Shown in pieces: positions 35,272 through 44,500 of a stretch of 64,000 nucleotides of DNA (the stretch's first letter is position 1; the number at the start of each line of letters is the position of its first letter). The stretch spans positions 2,046,001 to 2,110,000 of the forward strand of contig NZ_CP013481.2 in assembly GCF_001465595.2 (NCBI RefSeq), in the 5' to 3' direction. This stretch comes from Pandoraea apista (GTDB lineage Bacteria > Pseudomonadota > Gammaproteobacteria > Burkholderiales > Burkholderiaceae). Below the pieces are notes generated by a model. That model had not been told where the DNA came from. It saw only the letters and a program-made list of their open reading frames with translations, and did no database searches. A program made the position numbers and the translations under genes.

Positions 35272-36171
35272 TTATTCACCTGAGGCGAGGTGGGCCTGCT
35301 CGATGACCCATTCCCGGAACGCGACACATTCGGGGTGTGGCTCGATGTCGTTCGCGCAGATCAGCCAGTAGGCGCCTTGCGCTGGCGTCGTAATGTCATG
35401 CGCGGCCACGAGCACGCCGCTTGCGAGATAGTCGTCGACCAGCGGACGGCGTCCGATAACCACGCCAAGCCCTGCCATCGCCGCTTCGAATGCCATCTGA
35501 ATGCTGTCGAAGCTCAGGCCTCCCCGGGCGTCGAAGTCGTCGATGCCCGCGCCTTCGATCCAGCCCTGCCAGTCTTCACTGGCGCTGCTGACGTGAATTC
35601 GCGTGACGGCGCGCAGGTCGATCTGGCCGTGGGCGTCGGCATGGCTCGCATGGTAGCCGGGGCTGCACACGGGGACGAATTGTTCGCCGAACAGCCGGTG
35701 CCAGGTGTCGCTTGCGACCGGCGCGCGCGACAGGCGGATAGCGAAGTCGAAGCCGTCGGTGGGGAAGCCCACTTGCCGGCGCGACGTATCCACCGTGACA
35801 TCGACGTTCGGCATGCGCTGCAAGAAGGTTCCGAGACGCGGAAGGAGCCAGCGTGAGGCGAGGGTCGGCGCGCAGGTTATCGAGATGGCGCGCGAGGCGT
35901 CGGGCGTGGGCAGGCGTCGTGTGCCGGTAAGGAGTAGCGAGAACGCCTCGGTCACGTACGCGAGATAGTCGACGCCTTCGGGGGTGAGTGAGAGCCCTTG
36001 CGGCGAGCGGGTGAACAGCGCGACGCCCAGCGTTTGCTCCAGCCCGACAATGCCGTGACTGACAGCGCTCGGCGTGAGATGCAGTTCGGCGGCGGCGCGT
36101 TTGAAACTCTGGTGGCGCCCGGCGGCTTCGAACAGGCGCAGGGCGGACAGCGGTGGCAGGCGGGGCGGCAT
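35272..36171 (-). CDS. LysR-family regulator, GcvA-like
   Basis: 299 residues from ATG 36171; a longer open frame upstream is not coding-like. The N-terminal winged HTH (SALRLFEAAGRHQSFKRAA, then HLTPSAVSHGIVGLEQTLG) and the C-terminal periplasmic-binding-like effector domain are complete. The LPPLSALRLFEAAGRH start and the TPEGVDYLA stretch place it in the GcvA/AmpR group. It faces a LysE gene across 303 nt, so either that exporter or the MFS gene could be its target. Confidence 0.9.
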   Translation of the reverse strand: MPPRLPPLSALRLFEAAGRHQSFKRAAAELHLTPSAVSHGIVGLEQTLGVALFTRSPQGLSLTPEGVDYLAYVTEAFSLLLTGTRRLPTPDASRAISITCAPTLASRWLLPRLGTFLQRMPNVDVTVDTSRRQVGFPTDGFDFAIRLSRAPVASDTWHRLFGEQFVPVCSPGYHASHADAHGQIDLRAVTRIHVSSASEDWQGWIEGAGIDDFDARGGLSFDSIQMAFEAAMAGLGVVIGRRPLVDDYLASGVLVAAHDITTPAQGAYWLICANDIEPHPECVAFREWVIEQAHLASGE

Positions 36172-36474
36172 CGGGGGCGGTGTCGAGCGGTCGGTGATCG
36201 GGGGCAAGCGCCGGTATCGAAGGCTTCGTTCGGATGGCGTCGATTTTCGCACGACACCGACTGTTATGTGGGAGAGGGGGGCCACCGGACAGGCGCTGAC
36301 GTATCGCGAGGGGCTGACGTCCAAACTGTCTCGGTGGGCCACCGGTACAGGCCCGTGCGAATTTGGCGAACTGTATCGGGATTCGGGCGGCGGGCGTGCC
36401 TATTCTGTGGCTCCGCGACTTCCAAGCGCACTGCCGGATGCAGCGCTGGCGCGGGGGCTTCAGAACTTTTGACC
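36172..36474. other. Divergent region between LysR and LysE genes
   Basis: About 300 nt, GC-rich. Open frames cross it on both strands but without ribosome sites. It likely holds the LysR-binding sites. I see no palindrome that I would call with confidence. Confidence 0.3.
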
Positions 36475-37074
36475 ATGACGACCGAACAATTGCTGGCCTT
36501 CTGCGCTTTCGCTGTCATCACGCTGGTGACACCGGGGCCGAACAACATGATGATTCTCGCCTCGGGGCTGAACTACGGCTTCGCCCGCACTTTGCCGCAT
36601 CTGGCCGGCATTGCCTTCGGCTTCGCATTGATGGTGTTTCTGACGGGCGCGGGGCTGCATTCGGTCTTCGTGCGCTTTCCTGTGATTCACACGGTGCTGA
36701 AGTACGCCGGGGCGGCATATTTGCTGTGGCTCGCGTGGCATCTGGCCCGGTCGGGGCCGATAGACGATGAGCGTCGTGAGCGCGAGCGTCCGATGGGGTT
36801 TCTCGGGGCGGCGGCGTTCCAGTGGGTCAATCCGAAGGCGTGGGTGATGGCCGTCGGCGCGATCAGCACGTATTTGCCGAACGCATCGCATCTGCCCGAG
36901 GTGATGGTGCTCGCGCTCATCTATGGCGCGCTGTGCGCGCCGTGCATCGGCTTGTGGGCCGGGTTTGGTGTCGCGATGCGTCGCGTGCTCACAGACGCGC
37001 GCTCGGTGCGGATTTTCAATGGATTTGCGGCGGCATTGCTGGTGGCGTCGCTGTATCCCATTCTGGTCGAGTGA
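36475..37074 (+). CDS. LysE/RhtB-family amino-acid exporter
   Basis: 199 residues from ATG 36475. Family start LLAFCAFAVITLVTPGPNNM (20 residues), with about six membrane helices and the conserved AAAFQWVNPKAWVMAVGA. Members export lysine, homoserine, threonine or other amino acids. Divergent from the GcvA-like LysR, a common exporter-regulator pair. Confidence 0.92.
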   Translation: MTTEQLLAFCAFAVITLVTPGPNNMMILASGLNYGFARTLPHLAGIAFGFALMVFLTGAGLHSVFVRFPVIHTVLKYAGAAYLLWLAWHLARSGPIDDERRERERPMGFLGAAAFQWVNPKAWVMAVGAISTYLPNASHLPEVMVLALIYGALCAPCIGLWAGFGVAMRRVLTDARSVRIFNGFAAALLVASLYPILVE

Positions 37075-37183
37075 TACGGCAAAGGGGGGCGGCGGAACGA
37101 GGCGAGGGGACGGTGCCGTCAAGAGAAGTTCCATCGTTATACTGACGGTTCCTGCGAATGCTCCCCAACCGTGAGGTGTCCCC

Positions 37184-38263
37184 ATGTCCCGCATACTCGT
37201 CAAGACACTGCCTTGTCTCGTCGCTGCTGCAACGCTCGTGCTCACGCCATTGTCATCATTGGCTTGCACCCGTGTGGTGTATCTCGGCGCCAACGAGGAC
37301 GTCATTACGGCGCGTTCGATGGACTGGAAGGTCGATGTCGCCACCAATCTCTATGTGTTGCCGCGCGGTATCGCGCGCTCGGGCGAAGCGGGGCCGAACT
37401 CGATTCGTTGGACGGCCAGGTATGGCAGCGTGGTGGCCACGGGCTACGACGTTTCGACGACGGATGGCGTGAACGAGAAAGGGTTGTCTGCGCAGTTGCT
37501 CTGGCTGGTGGAGTCGCAATATCCGAAATTCGACAAGGGGTCGAAACCGGGGCTGACGATCGCTGCGTGGGCGCAATACGTGCTGGATAACTTTGCGACG
37601 GTTGCCGAGGCTGTTTCGGCGCTGGAGAAGGCGCCGTTCACGATCGTGACGGATAACGTGCCGGGAGAGAACCGGCTCACGACGTTGCATCTGTCGATGT
37701 CGGACAAGACTGGCGACAGCGCAATCGTCGAGTACATTGGTGGCCGGCAGGTGATTCACCATGGCCGTCAGTATCAGGTGATGACGAACTCGCCGACGTT
37801 CGACGAGCAACTCGCATTGAGCACCTATTGGAAACAGATCGGCGGGACGACGTTTCTGCCGGGCACAAATCGCTCGTCGGACCGTTTTGCGCGGGCGTCG
37901 TTCTACGTCAACGCGATTCCCAAAAGCGAAGACCCGGTCGAAGCGTTGGCAAGCGTGTTCAGCGTGATTCGCAATGCGTCGGTGCCGTACGGGATTACGA
38001 CGCCGGGCGAGCCGAATATTTCGTCGACGCGCTGGCGCACGGTGGTCGATCACAAGCGGATGCTCTATTTCTTCGAGTCGGCGCTCACGCCCAATACGTT
38101 CTGGGTGGATCTGAACAAGGTGGATTTTGCGGCAGGGGCACCGGTGAAGCGGCTGGATCTCGGTAAGGATCAGCGCAATACGTTCAGCGGCGAGGTGTCC
38201 GCCGATTTCAAGGTCGCGCCGCCGTTTCCGTTTCTTGGATTGAGTACGGGCAAGGGGAACTGA
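37184..38263 (+). CDS. Exported linear amide C-N hydrolase (choloylglycine hydrolase / penicillin V acylase family)
   Basis: 359 residues. A signal peptide ends LSSLA, exposing Cys28 (ACTRVVYLG) as the N-terminal nucleophile after cleavage. The TARSMDW motif carries the conserved Arg and Asp of the active site. Further family residues are in TTDGVNEKGLSAQLLW and EYIGGR. Enzymes of this group open amide bonds of bile-acid conjugates, penicillin V or acyl-homoserine lactones. The substrate is not predictable here. A terminator-like hairpin within the ssrA-derived repeat follows. Confidence 0.88.
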   Translation: MSRILVKTLPCLVAAATLVLTPLSSLACTRVVYLGANEDVITARSMDWKVDVATNLYVLPRGIARSGEAGPNSIRWTARYGSVVATGYDVSTTDGVNEKGLSAQLLWLVESQYPKFDKGSKPGLTIAAWAQYVLDNFATVAEAVSALEKAPFTIVTDNVPGENRLTTLHLSMSDKTGDSAIVEYIGGRQVIHHGRQYQVMTNSPTFDEQLALSTYWKQIGGTTFLPGTNRSSDRFARASFYVNAIPKSEDPVEALASVFSVIRNASVPYGITTPGEPNISSTRWRTVVDHKRMLYFFESALTPNTFWVDLNKVDFAAGAPVKRLDLGKDQRNTFSGEVSADFKVAPPFPFLGLSTGKGN

Positions 38264-38290
38264 GGAGAAAGCGCGATCCCGGGACCGGGA

Positions 38291-38380
38291 AAAAGAAAAC
38301 CCCCGAAGAGGCTTGCTCTATCGGGGTTTTGAGGAAGACTGAGACAGTCTTCGGAAGTGTTGTTGGTGGAGCCGGCGGGG
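38291..38380. repeat. Left att copy: 90-bp direct repeat of the ssrA 3' end and terminator
   Basis: 90 nt with only two mismatches to 41114-41203. It comprises the ssrA terminator hairpin and the last part of the tmRNA acceptor/T-arm (ending GGTGGAGCCGGCGGGG). It marks the far end of the element inserted at ssrA. Confidence 0.9.
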
Positions 38381-38394
38381 GGACTGTCCTCGCT

Positions 38395-38731
38395 CAACGC
38401 TGCTTGGCTGAATGAGGCCGCGACGCTGTTTCGCCGACGCTATGACAAGAACCGGCAGCCACGCGGGCTTCACCTGTACATGACGGACTGGCGCAGAGCC
38501 AGCAGGATGTCGAAGTGCCGAAGTGCCGAAGTGCCGAAGCGCTCGAAGGGGCCGGCCAACATCCGCGACCTCTTCATGTACGTGCCGGACGGCAAGAAGG
38601 ACGGCATGCAGATCATCCCTCCGTCCGAAGTGGCTGCGAAAGATGAGTTCTTCAACATCAAGAATGTGATGCGCGATGATCTGCTGGCGGCGAATCGTGT
38701 GCCGCCGCAGCTCACGATTTACTTCATTTAA
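38395..38731 (+). pseudogene. Fragment of P2-type phage portal protein (gpQ-like)
   Basis: Frame 38357-38731. After the att repeat it reads AAWLNEAATLFRRRY, then RDLFMYVPDGKKDGMQIIPP, SEVAAKDEFFNIKNVMRDDL and LAANRVPPQL, which is a distinctive central to late part of P2-family portal proteins. The N-terminal half and the C-terminus (PQLxG onward) are absent, and an 8-bp tandem repeat (CGAAGTGC) distorts the middle. It is too short for a portal (usual about 340 residues). Confidence 0.85.
38511..38542. repeat. 8-bp tandem repeat in the portal fragment
   Basis: CGAAGTGC repeated three times and once as CGAAGCGC. Probably slippage in decaying phage DNA. Confidence 0.7.
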
Positions 38732-39944
38732 TCGCCGGGTTGCTGCATGCATCGAAGCGGCTGTCTTGATAATAGGTGCATGCACGCACGAAGCCAGAGG
38801 AGTACCTGCACTTATATTCGGTATACGGCATGCCTGCGTTGGTTACGCCTTTGCCGGTCTGGCCCAACCACTGACCGTGCTCCTGACCGCATTGACATTG
38901 AAACTGGTTGGCGTTCGCCAGATTGCATGTGGAACCTGTGCTCGGTGATGTCCCTCCCTTCGCGTTGCTAAAAGATCCGCTAGGGAGGTTGCCTGATGCC
39001 TGGTTGACAACGGGAGTCGGCGTGCCACCGCCTGCGATTTGCAGAGCGCTGCCGATCGCTTGATAGTTCGCCGCGTTTTTGCCCCCGCCAGCTGCGACGC
39101 CTTGCGCCGCAGCGCCGAGCAGTCCGGCGACAAAGGAAAGTGCGCTCGGGCCCTCATTGGATGACGAAGCTTGCGAACGTACGCCGTTGCTATACGTGGC
39201 GATGATAGTACCGTCCGGGCCCGACTCGTTGCCAGCGTAGAACTTTCCGGCAACGAACTGGCCGGCGAGCACCGTGCCATCGTTGGCACGCGTGAATACG
39301 CCGGGACCATTGTAGGTATCGTCCGCCCATCCGCCTCGGTAGCTGTTGCCCTTCGCGTCGACGAGATAGCCTTGACCGGTCCTCGAGCCTTCGAAGTAAT
39401 CGCCTTCATACCGACTTCCGTTCGCCCAAACGGTGACTCCTTTTCCGGTGCGCTTGCCATCGACGAAGTCGCCCTCGTAGCTGTCGCCATTGGCCCAAGT
39501 TAGCTTGCCTTTGCCAGTGCGCTTGCTCACAACGAAGTCACCCTCGTACACGTCGCCGTTGGTCCAAATGAGCTTGCCTTTGCCGGTGCGGTCGTTGTTG
39601 GTAAACTGGCCCTCAAAGCGATTGCCGTTTGCCCAGGTGTACGTGCCGAAGCCTGTACGCTTTCCCCGTGCCATTTCTCCATCCAGGCGCTGATCGAAGA
39701 CGCCGTTGTTAAACCACTCGAGCACACCTTTGCCTTCGGCATAGCCGTTTTTGCACTGACCGACCCACGTCGGTGTCCACGTGATGCCCGTATTTCCGGG
39801 ATCGTCGGTCCATACCTTGCAGTTCGTATTCGCAGCGGTGACATAGCCTTCGGCATATGCCATTGGCGCCCCGACAAGGCAGACGGTCGCCGCAACACTG
39901 AGCGCGAGCAGCGTCCCCGGTTTGGCATTTTTCCGATGTGCCAT
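38724..39944 (-). CDS. Secreted MORN-repeat protein (prophage cargo)
   Basis: 406 residues from ATG 39944 (GGGGAT upstream). A signal peptide (LLALSVAATVCLVGAPMAYA) leads to about seven MORN repeats of about 23 residues, such as GKGKLIWTNGDVYEGDF, GKGKLTWANGDSYEGDF and GKGVTVWANGSRYEGDY. A Ser/Gly/Ala-rich linker with a short hydrophobic segment follows (ALSFVAGLLGAAAQGVAAGG). A Cys-rich C-terminus (QCQCGQEHGQW, YKCRYSSGF, CTYYQDSRFDACS) closes it. MORN repeats bind proteins or lipids. It overlaps the portal fragment tail on the other strand by 8 nt and is intact, unlike the phage genes around it. Confidence 0.85.
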   Translation of the reverse strand: MAHRKNAKPGTLLALSVAATVCLVGAPMAYAEGYVTAANTNCKVWTDDPGNTGITWTPTWVGQCKNGYAEGKGVLEWFNNGVFDQRLDGEMARGKRTGFGTYTWANGNRFEGQFTNNDRTGKGKLIWTNGDVYEGDFVVSKRTGKGKLTWANGDSYEGDFVDGKRTGKGVTVWANGSRYEGDYFEGSRTGQGYLVDAKGNSYRGGWADDTYNGPGVFTRANDGTVLAGQFVAGKFYAGNESGPDGTIIATYSNGVRSQASSSNEGPSALSFVAGLLGAAAQGVAAGGGKNAANYQAIGSALQIAGGGTPTPVVNQASGNLPSGSFSNAKGGTSPSTGSTCNLANANQFQCQCGQEHGQWLGQTGKGVTNAGMPYTEYKCRYSSGFVRACTYYQDSRFDACSNPAIK

Positions 39945-40119
39945 GAGTATCCCCGTTACGTTCGTCGAGTGTCCTTTTAGGCTGTGAGGATACAGAAGAG
40001 TCCCGGTTTGCGGCATCCCCCATTTGGGGGAATCGTGTCACGTGGCGTTATCTGCCATCTGTGCGCTGGGGCACGGCGGAAGGTCTGGTACGTATAGGAC
40101 GGCATGCAGTTTGCTTCTA

Positions 40120-41007
40120 TCAACAGCATTTTCGTCCGTCGGAGGGCCGGTCCAGGCACCACACAGAAGCAGCACCGTTCGCCTTTCCATCCTCCGTGCG
40201 TTTCATCCGGCTCGGTGGGATCTCCCATGCCGCGCCATCCGGATCGAACGCCGACCACTCAGCCAGCCGCTGCTCGCCCGGTCGCTGGAAAAGATAGGGG
40301 CTCAGTGTCAGTGCCGTTTCCACGACAGGATTGCCGGTGTATCCGTGAATCGTCCTGAGCGTCGCGCCAAGCTGTTCCGGGTCAATGATCGCTGCGTAGT
40401 GCCTCAGGTGCTTGGGAGGAATCGCGCCGCGCAGGTCTGTGCTCGGGGCACGTGTGGCGCGGACGGTGGCGATCGCGTATTGAAACGCTTGACCCATGAT
40501 TGAGCGCAGCCGGTGGGCCGTCTCGAGGTTTCCTCTCGCCTCCACACGTTGCTGCGCATCAAGGATCGTTGGCGCGTCCACGTCCGTGATGGGAGTTTGG
40601 CCGAAGTAGGGGAAGACGTGCGCCTCCAAGCGTCGCAGGTTCGTCGCCGCATGAGATTTGGACAAATCTGCTAAAAACTCGTGGTGCTACTCCTGCGCGG
40701 TACTTTCGGACGAGTTGGATGCAGCGATTCTTCGGCTGGACTTTGTGGCCGTGCGCGCAGCGCCCGGGTCAACTCCCTTACCGAGCAGGGCACGGGCCGC
40801 ATCGCGTGCCTCGCGCGCGTCCTTCAAGCCGACGGCAGGGTAGACACTGAGCGCAAGCGTTTTCTGCTTCTGGTCGAACCGGTATCGCAGTCGCGAGCAC
40901 TTCGCGCCGCTCGGCTGCACTTCGAGGTACATGCCTGCGGCATCGCCCAAGCGGTATTGCTTGTCAGCCGGTGCGGCCTTACGGACGGCATTGTCAGTAA
41001 GTGGCAT
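40120..41007 (-). pseudogene. P4-type tyrosine integrase, broken by an in-frame amber codon and C-terminal loss
   Basis: The frame starts MPLTDNAVRKAAPADKQYRL (Arm-binding domain, DUF4102 type). It is stopped by TAG at 40687-40689 and continues in the same frame with HHEFLADLSKSHAATNLRRL and on to LFQRPGEQRLAEWSAFDPDG. Integrases of this type have Trp at the stop position (EWH), so TGG to TAG is likely. The end reads MKRTEDGKANGAASVW, then an unrelated tail; a +1 frame shows VVP typical of the next strand, so a frameshift is probable. The HxxR...Y part is lost. Confidence 0.85.
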
Positions 41008-41113
41008 CTCACGGGTGGTATTCGCGGTATCGGGTTTTCAGCCGAGCGCAGATGCCACCACAAATACCACCAAGTACCACCGGAAAAGCGCAAAAGGGAA
41101 TAATCGGCGGAGG

Positions 41114-41203
41114 AAAAGAAAAACCCCGAAGAGGCTTGCTCTGTCGGGGTTTTGAGGAAGACTGAGACAGTCTTCGGAAGTGTTGTTGGTGGAGCCGGCG
41201 GGG
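41114..41203. repeat. Right att copy at the ssrA 3' end
   Basis: 90 nt, two mismatches to 38291-38380. It holds the last 17 nt of ssrA and the ssrA terminator hairpin (CCCCGA...TCGGGG at 41119-41151 with T-run on the minus strand). Integration at this place restores ssrA, so the intact copy remains on the integrase side. Confidence 0.9.
41117..41152 (-). terminator. ssrA: Rho-independent terminator of ssrA
   Basis: On the minus strand, CCCCGACAG...TTCGGGG followed by TTTTTC, about 35 nt after the tmRNA 3' end. The duplicate at the left att site probably ends the hydrolase gene at 38263. Confidence 0.8.
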
Positions 41204-41544
41204 ATCGAACCCGCGTCCGCAAGTACTCTACGACCAGTTCTACATACTTAGTTCAGTCATTTAATTTAACTGTTTTGTCGCGGACGAACACGCTACGCAA
41301 CAGCGATCCATTTAATTTTCGGCCCCGGCGCCATGGCACCACCGGAGATTATCTGACGTAAATGACCTCGCGAGGTATTGCTACCCTGGCCCGTCAGCGA
41401 GCCAGTGCGAGGAAGGCGCCCTTAGGCAGCCAGTGCGTACGAGTTATCGTTAGCAGTTACTAATTTCCCATTGATTAACGAGGTGACGGGTCCTCGGTAT
41501 GCCCTGAATCGCTTCGCTACCCACGTCGAAACCATGTCGGCCCC
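41187..41544 (-). ncRNA. ssrA: Transfer-messenger RNA (tmRNA)
   Basis: About 358 nt. The 5' end GGGGCCGACATGG and 3' end CGGCTCCACCA pair as the acceptor stem, with a T-loop GGTTCGATCCCC and encoded CCA. The tag frame (41422-41454) codes ANDNSYALAA then TAA, which ends in the normal ALAA degradation signal. The single-piece form is intact. It rescues stalled ribosomes with SmpB. The 3' end is the target of the neighbouring prophage. Confidence 0.95.
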
Positions 41545-41573
41545 AGTGGAACCAGAATTATGACACAAATGGC

Positions 41574-44500
41574 TCATTTCAGTGCGAAGTCCACCCGGGT
41601 GGTCGCCCCCTTGTCCTTGATGCCGTCGGCGTTGAGCTTCGGCGCTACGACGAATAACCGATCCGACGCGATCTTCCCGTCCAGCCACGACCGCACCCGC
41701 TGAGCACGCCGCTCCGCCAACGCCCGCAGATCGTCGTCGTTCACCTTGACGTTCGTCTCCAGCAGTTTTTCCATCTCGTCGTCCGGCAGCGATTTGGCAA
41801 GCCCGATCATGTTGCGCGGTTTGGCAAAGTCGGCCGCCTTGTAAGCCGCCGTCAAGTACTTGCTGCGCTCCTCCGGGCTCACCGTCACGCTGTCAGTGTC
41901 GATGCTCTCGCCCTTGCCGACCATCGACTTGACCTTCTGCGCCTTGATCGCACGCTCCACCGCCACGCTGCGAAGACCGTCGGTGTCCTTCGCCGGATCG
42001 ACACGGCCTTCGATATCCAGCTTCAGGGCCGTGCGATCGGTCAGCGCCTTTACCAACGTTTCAAGCCGCTTCTCACTCTCGGGGGTGAGACGTGCGCTGC
42101 CCGGCGCGAACTCCACATAGCCCAGTTCCTGATCGCCGCCGCCAAATGCCGACGCGAGCAAACTGAACGGCGCCGTCACTGCCTTGACGATCAGGTTCAC
42201 AAACGCCCGGAAAATCACGCCACCGAGACTGAACTGCGGATCGTCGAGTGAACCGGAAATCGGAATGTCGACGTCGATCTCGCCACGCGAATTCTTCAGC
42301 AGCGAGACCGCCAGCCGCACCGGCAGATTCGTGGCCGTCGGACTCTCCACCCGGTCGCCGAACGTCAACTGGTCGATAAAAATGTGATTGTTCGCCGTGA
42401 GCTTCGCCTGATCGAGCAGGTAGTGCACATCGACCGTGAGCTTGCCCTTTTCAATAGGGTAGCCCGCGTACTTCGTAGAGTACGGCGTGAGGTTGGTCAG
42501 TTCGATACCATCGGCCTTCGCCCCAAGATCCACGAACGCCATCGGCGCGAGCGGATTGATCTTGCCGGTGATGTCGATCGGCGCATTGCGGTTGACCTTG
42601 CCTTGCAGTGTGACCTCCGCAGGCTCGGTCGTCGCCGTCCCGAATGCGCCGATGCGTCCGCCAATATCCGTCAGGTTGGCCGTGTAGTTCGGCTTGACGA
42701 AGTTGTCGGTGAAGTTGATGTTCCCGCCCTGCAGCGTGATACGTCCGATGTGAACGTTCGCAGGCAGCGCCTTGCCGGCACCATACCCCGGGCCGCGCTG
42801 CGCCGTTGTCTCGCCCGGCTTCTGCTCCTTCTTCTCGACTTCCGTCGGTTGTCCGGCTTCGACGGCAGACGCGGCCGCATCGAGCGGTGGCTTGTCAGCT
42901 GCTCCGCCGAGCGGTACGCCTTCGTTGGCACGCGTCAGCGAACGGGGTGCCGTCTCCTTGTTGCCGACCACATCGGCCAGATTCAGGCGCCCGTTGGCGT
43001 TGATGATCAAACGCGCGTAGAAGCGCGACAGCGCAATGCTGCCCAACTGCACATTGGGCTTGCCGCTGCCCACCGCCAGATTGATCTGCTGCACCGCCAG
43101 CGCGTTCCAGCGCATGAAGTCGTCCGTCGTCACCTTGTCGAGCAAGCGGACGTTGCCAAGGGTTGCATCGCCCCGATACGTTGCCTGCGGAGTGTCTCCC
43201 TTCATGGCAAACGTGGCGCGTCCGTTGCTGGAAAGCAGGGCGCTTGCGATGCTCGCGTTCAGTTGATCGCTCATATAAGAGTCGAACGCGGCCAGATCGA
43301 GCAACTGAGTTTTGATCTGGAGGTCGCCTGCGAGCGGTTGCGGCGTGATATTGCCGGACGCGTTGAGCGAACCTTTCTTGTTGAGCGTGCCATTGATTTC
43401 GAGCTGCAAAGGCTTGCTCATGTCTTGCGATGCACCTTGCACCTTCACATTCAGCGGCGCAAATTTCGCATTGATCGGACGACCCTTAACGTCCCGGTCT
43501 TCGAATCCGATGCTCGCGTTCTCGACCGAGACCTTGCCGACCTTCCATTGCCAATCGCCAGGGCTCGCCTTCGATCCCGAGGCCTTGGCTGAGGTTCGGC
43601 GACCGCGTTCGGTGCCGACTCGCGCGTTGATTCCCTGGCCGTTGCTCGCGGCGGCCTTTGGCTGGCCATCCCCCGTCAGGGCGAGCAGGTTGATCTTGCC
43701 GTCCTTGTCCCGGCGTGCCGAGACATCGAGGCCGGTGACCGTGACCTCATCGACGACCGCTTGTCGCGCGCCCAGGTCGAAGCGGGAGAGTTTCGCTTCC
43801 GCCTTGGCGAGCTTGAGCGGTGCATCGCCCTTGTGGCCGGTGAGCCACTCGATCTTTTCGAGCGTGGCCGTGGCGGGCGAGATCTGCACGTTCGGTTGCT
43901 TGTCGGGGGCAAAGGCCGCATTGAACTTGGCCTGTGCGCCCACGGTGCCACTCTTCAGATCGCCGGCAAGCGCGCCTTGCGCCAGGGGCAGCAACGGTGC
44001 GAGGGCGATCGACTGCGCGTCGAGTTCGCCGCTCGCGTTGTACGCATTCAGGCTGAACTGTCCACGCGCCTTGACCGAGCCTCCGCTTTGAATGCCGAGC
44101 GATGCGTCATACGTGGCCGGTTCCTTGCCGAGTGTCGAGAACTGCTTTACGTCGATCTGAACGTTTTCGAGCGCTACATTCGCCGGTTTTGCCCCGCGCT
44201 CGTCGGTGAAACGTACTTTGCTGTTCACGAGTGAGACATCACCGATCAGCAAATCGAGCGGCGTAGGCTGCGCCGCGGCTTGCGCCTTCGTTTGCGCCGC
44301 TTCGGCGGCAGAAGCGGGGGACGCAGGCTGGGCTGTCTGCTGCGCGGGGACTTGCGGCGCATTTTTTGCCGCCTCGCTGGCCTGAGGCGACGCGGCCGCC
44401 TGATCGACGGCTTTGCCCACGGCCTTGATCACCGTGCGTTGCGGCAGCAGTGCCTTCTCGACGTTCAGCGAGCCGTCCTTTTTGAGCGTGACTTGCTGGT

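Larger units (their letters stand above)
38381..41186. mobile_element. Decayed prophage / genomic island inserted at ssrA
   Basis: About 2.8 kb between the two att copies. It contains a P2-type portal protein fragment, a MORN-repeat gene and a broken P4-type integrase that lies next to ssrA and is oriented away from it on the minus strand, the usual arrangement of tmRNA-targeting islands. All other phage genes are gone. The intact ssrA is at the integrase side. Confidence 0.85.

Noticed and set aside
38511-38542. Short tandem repeats as a possible CRISPR
   Set aside because: The units are 8 bp with no spacers; this is slippage. No CRISPR array or cas gene was seen anywhere in the window.
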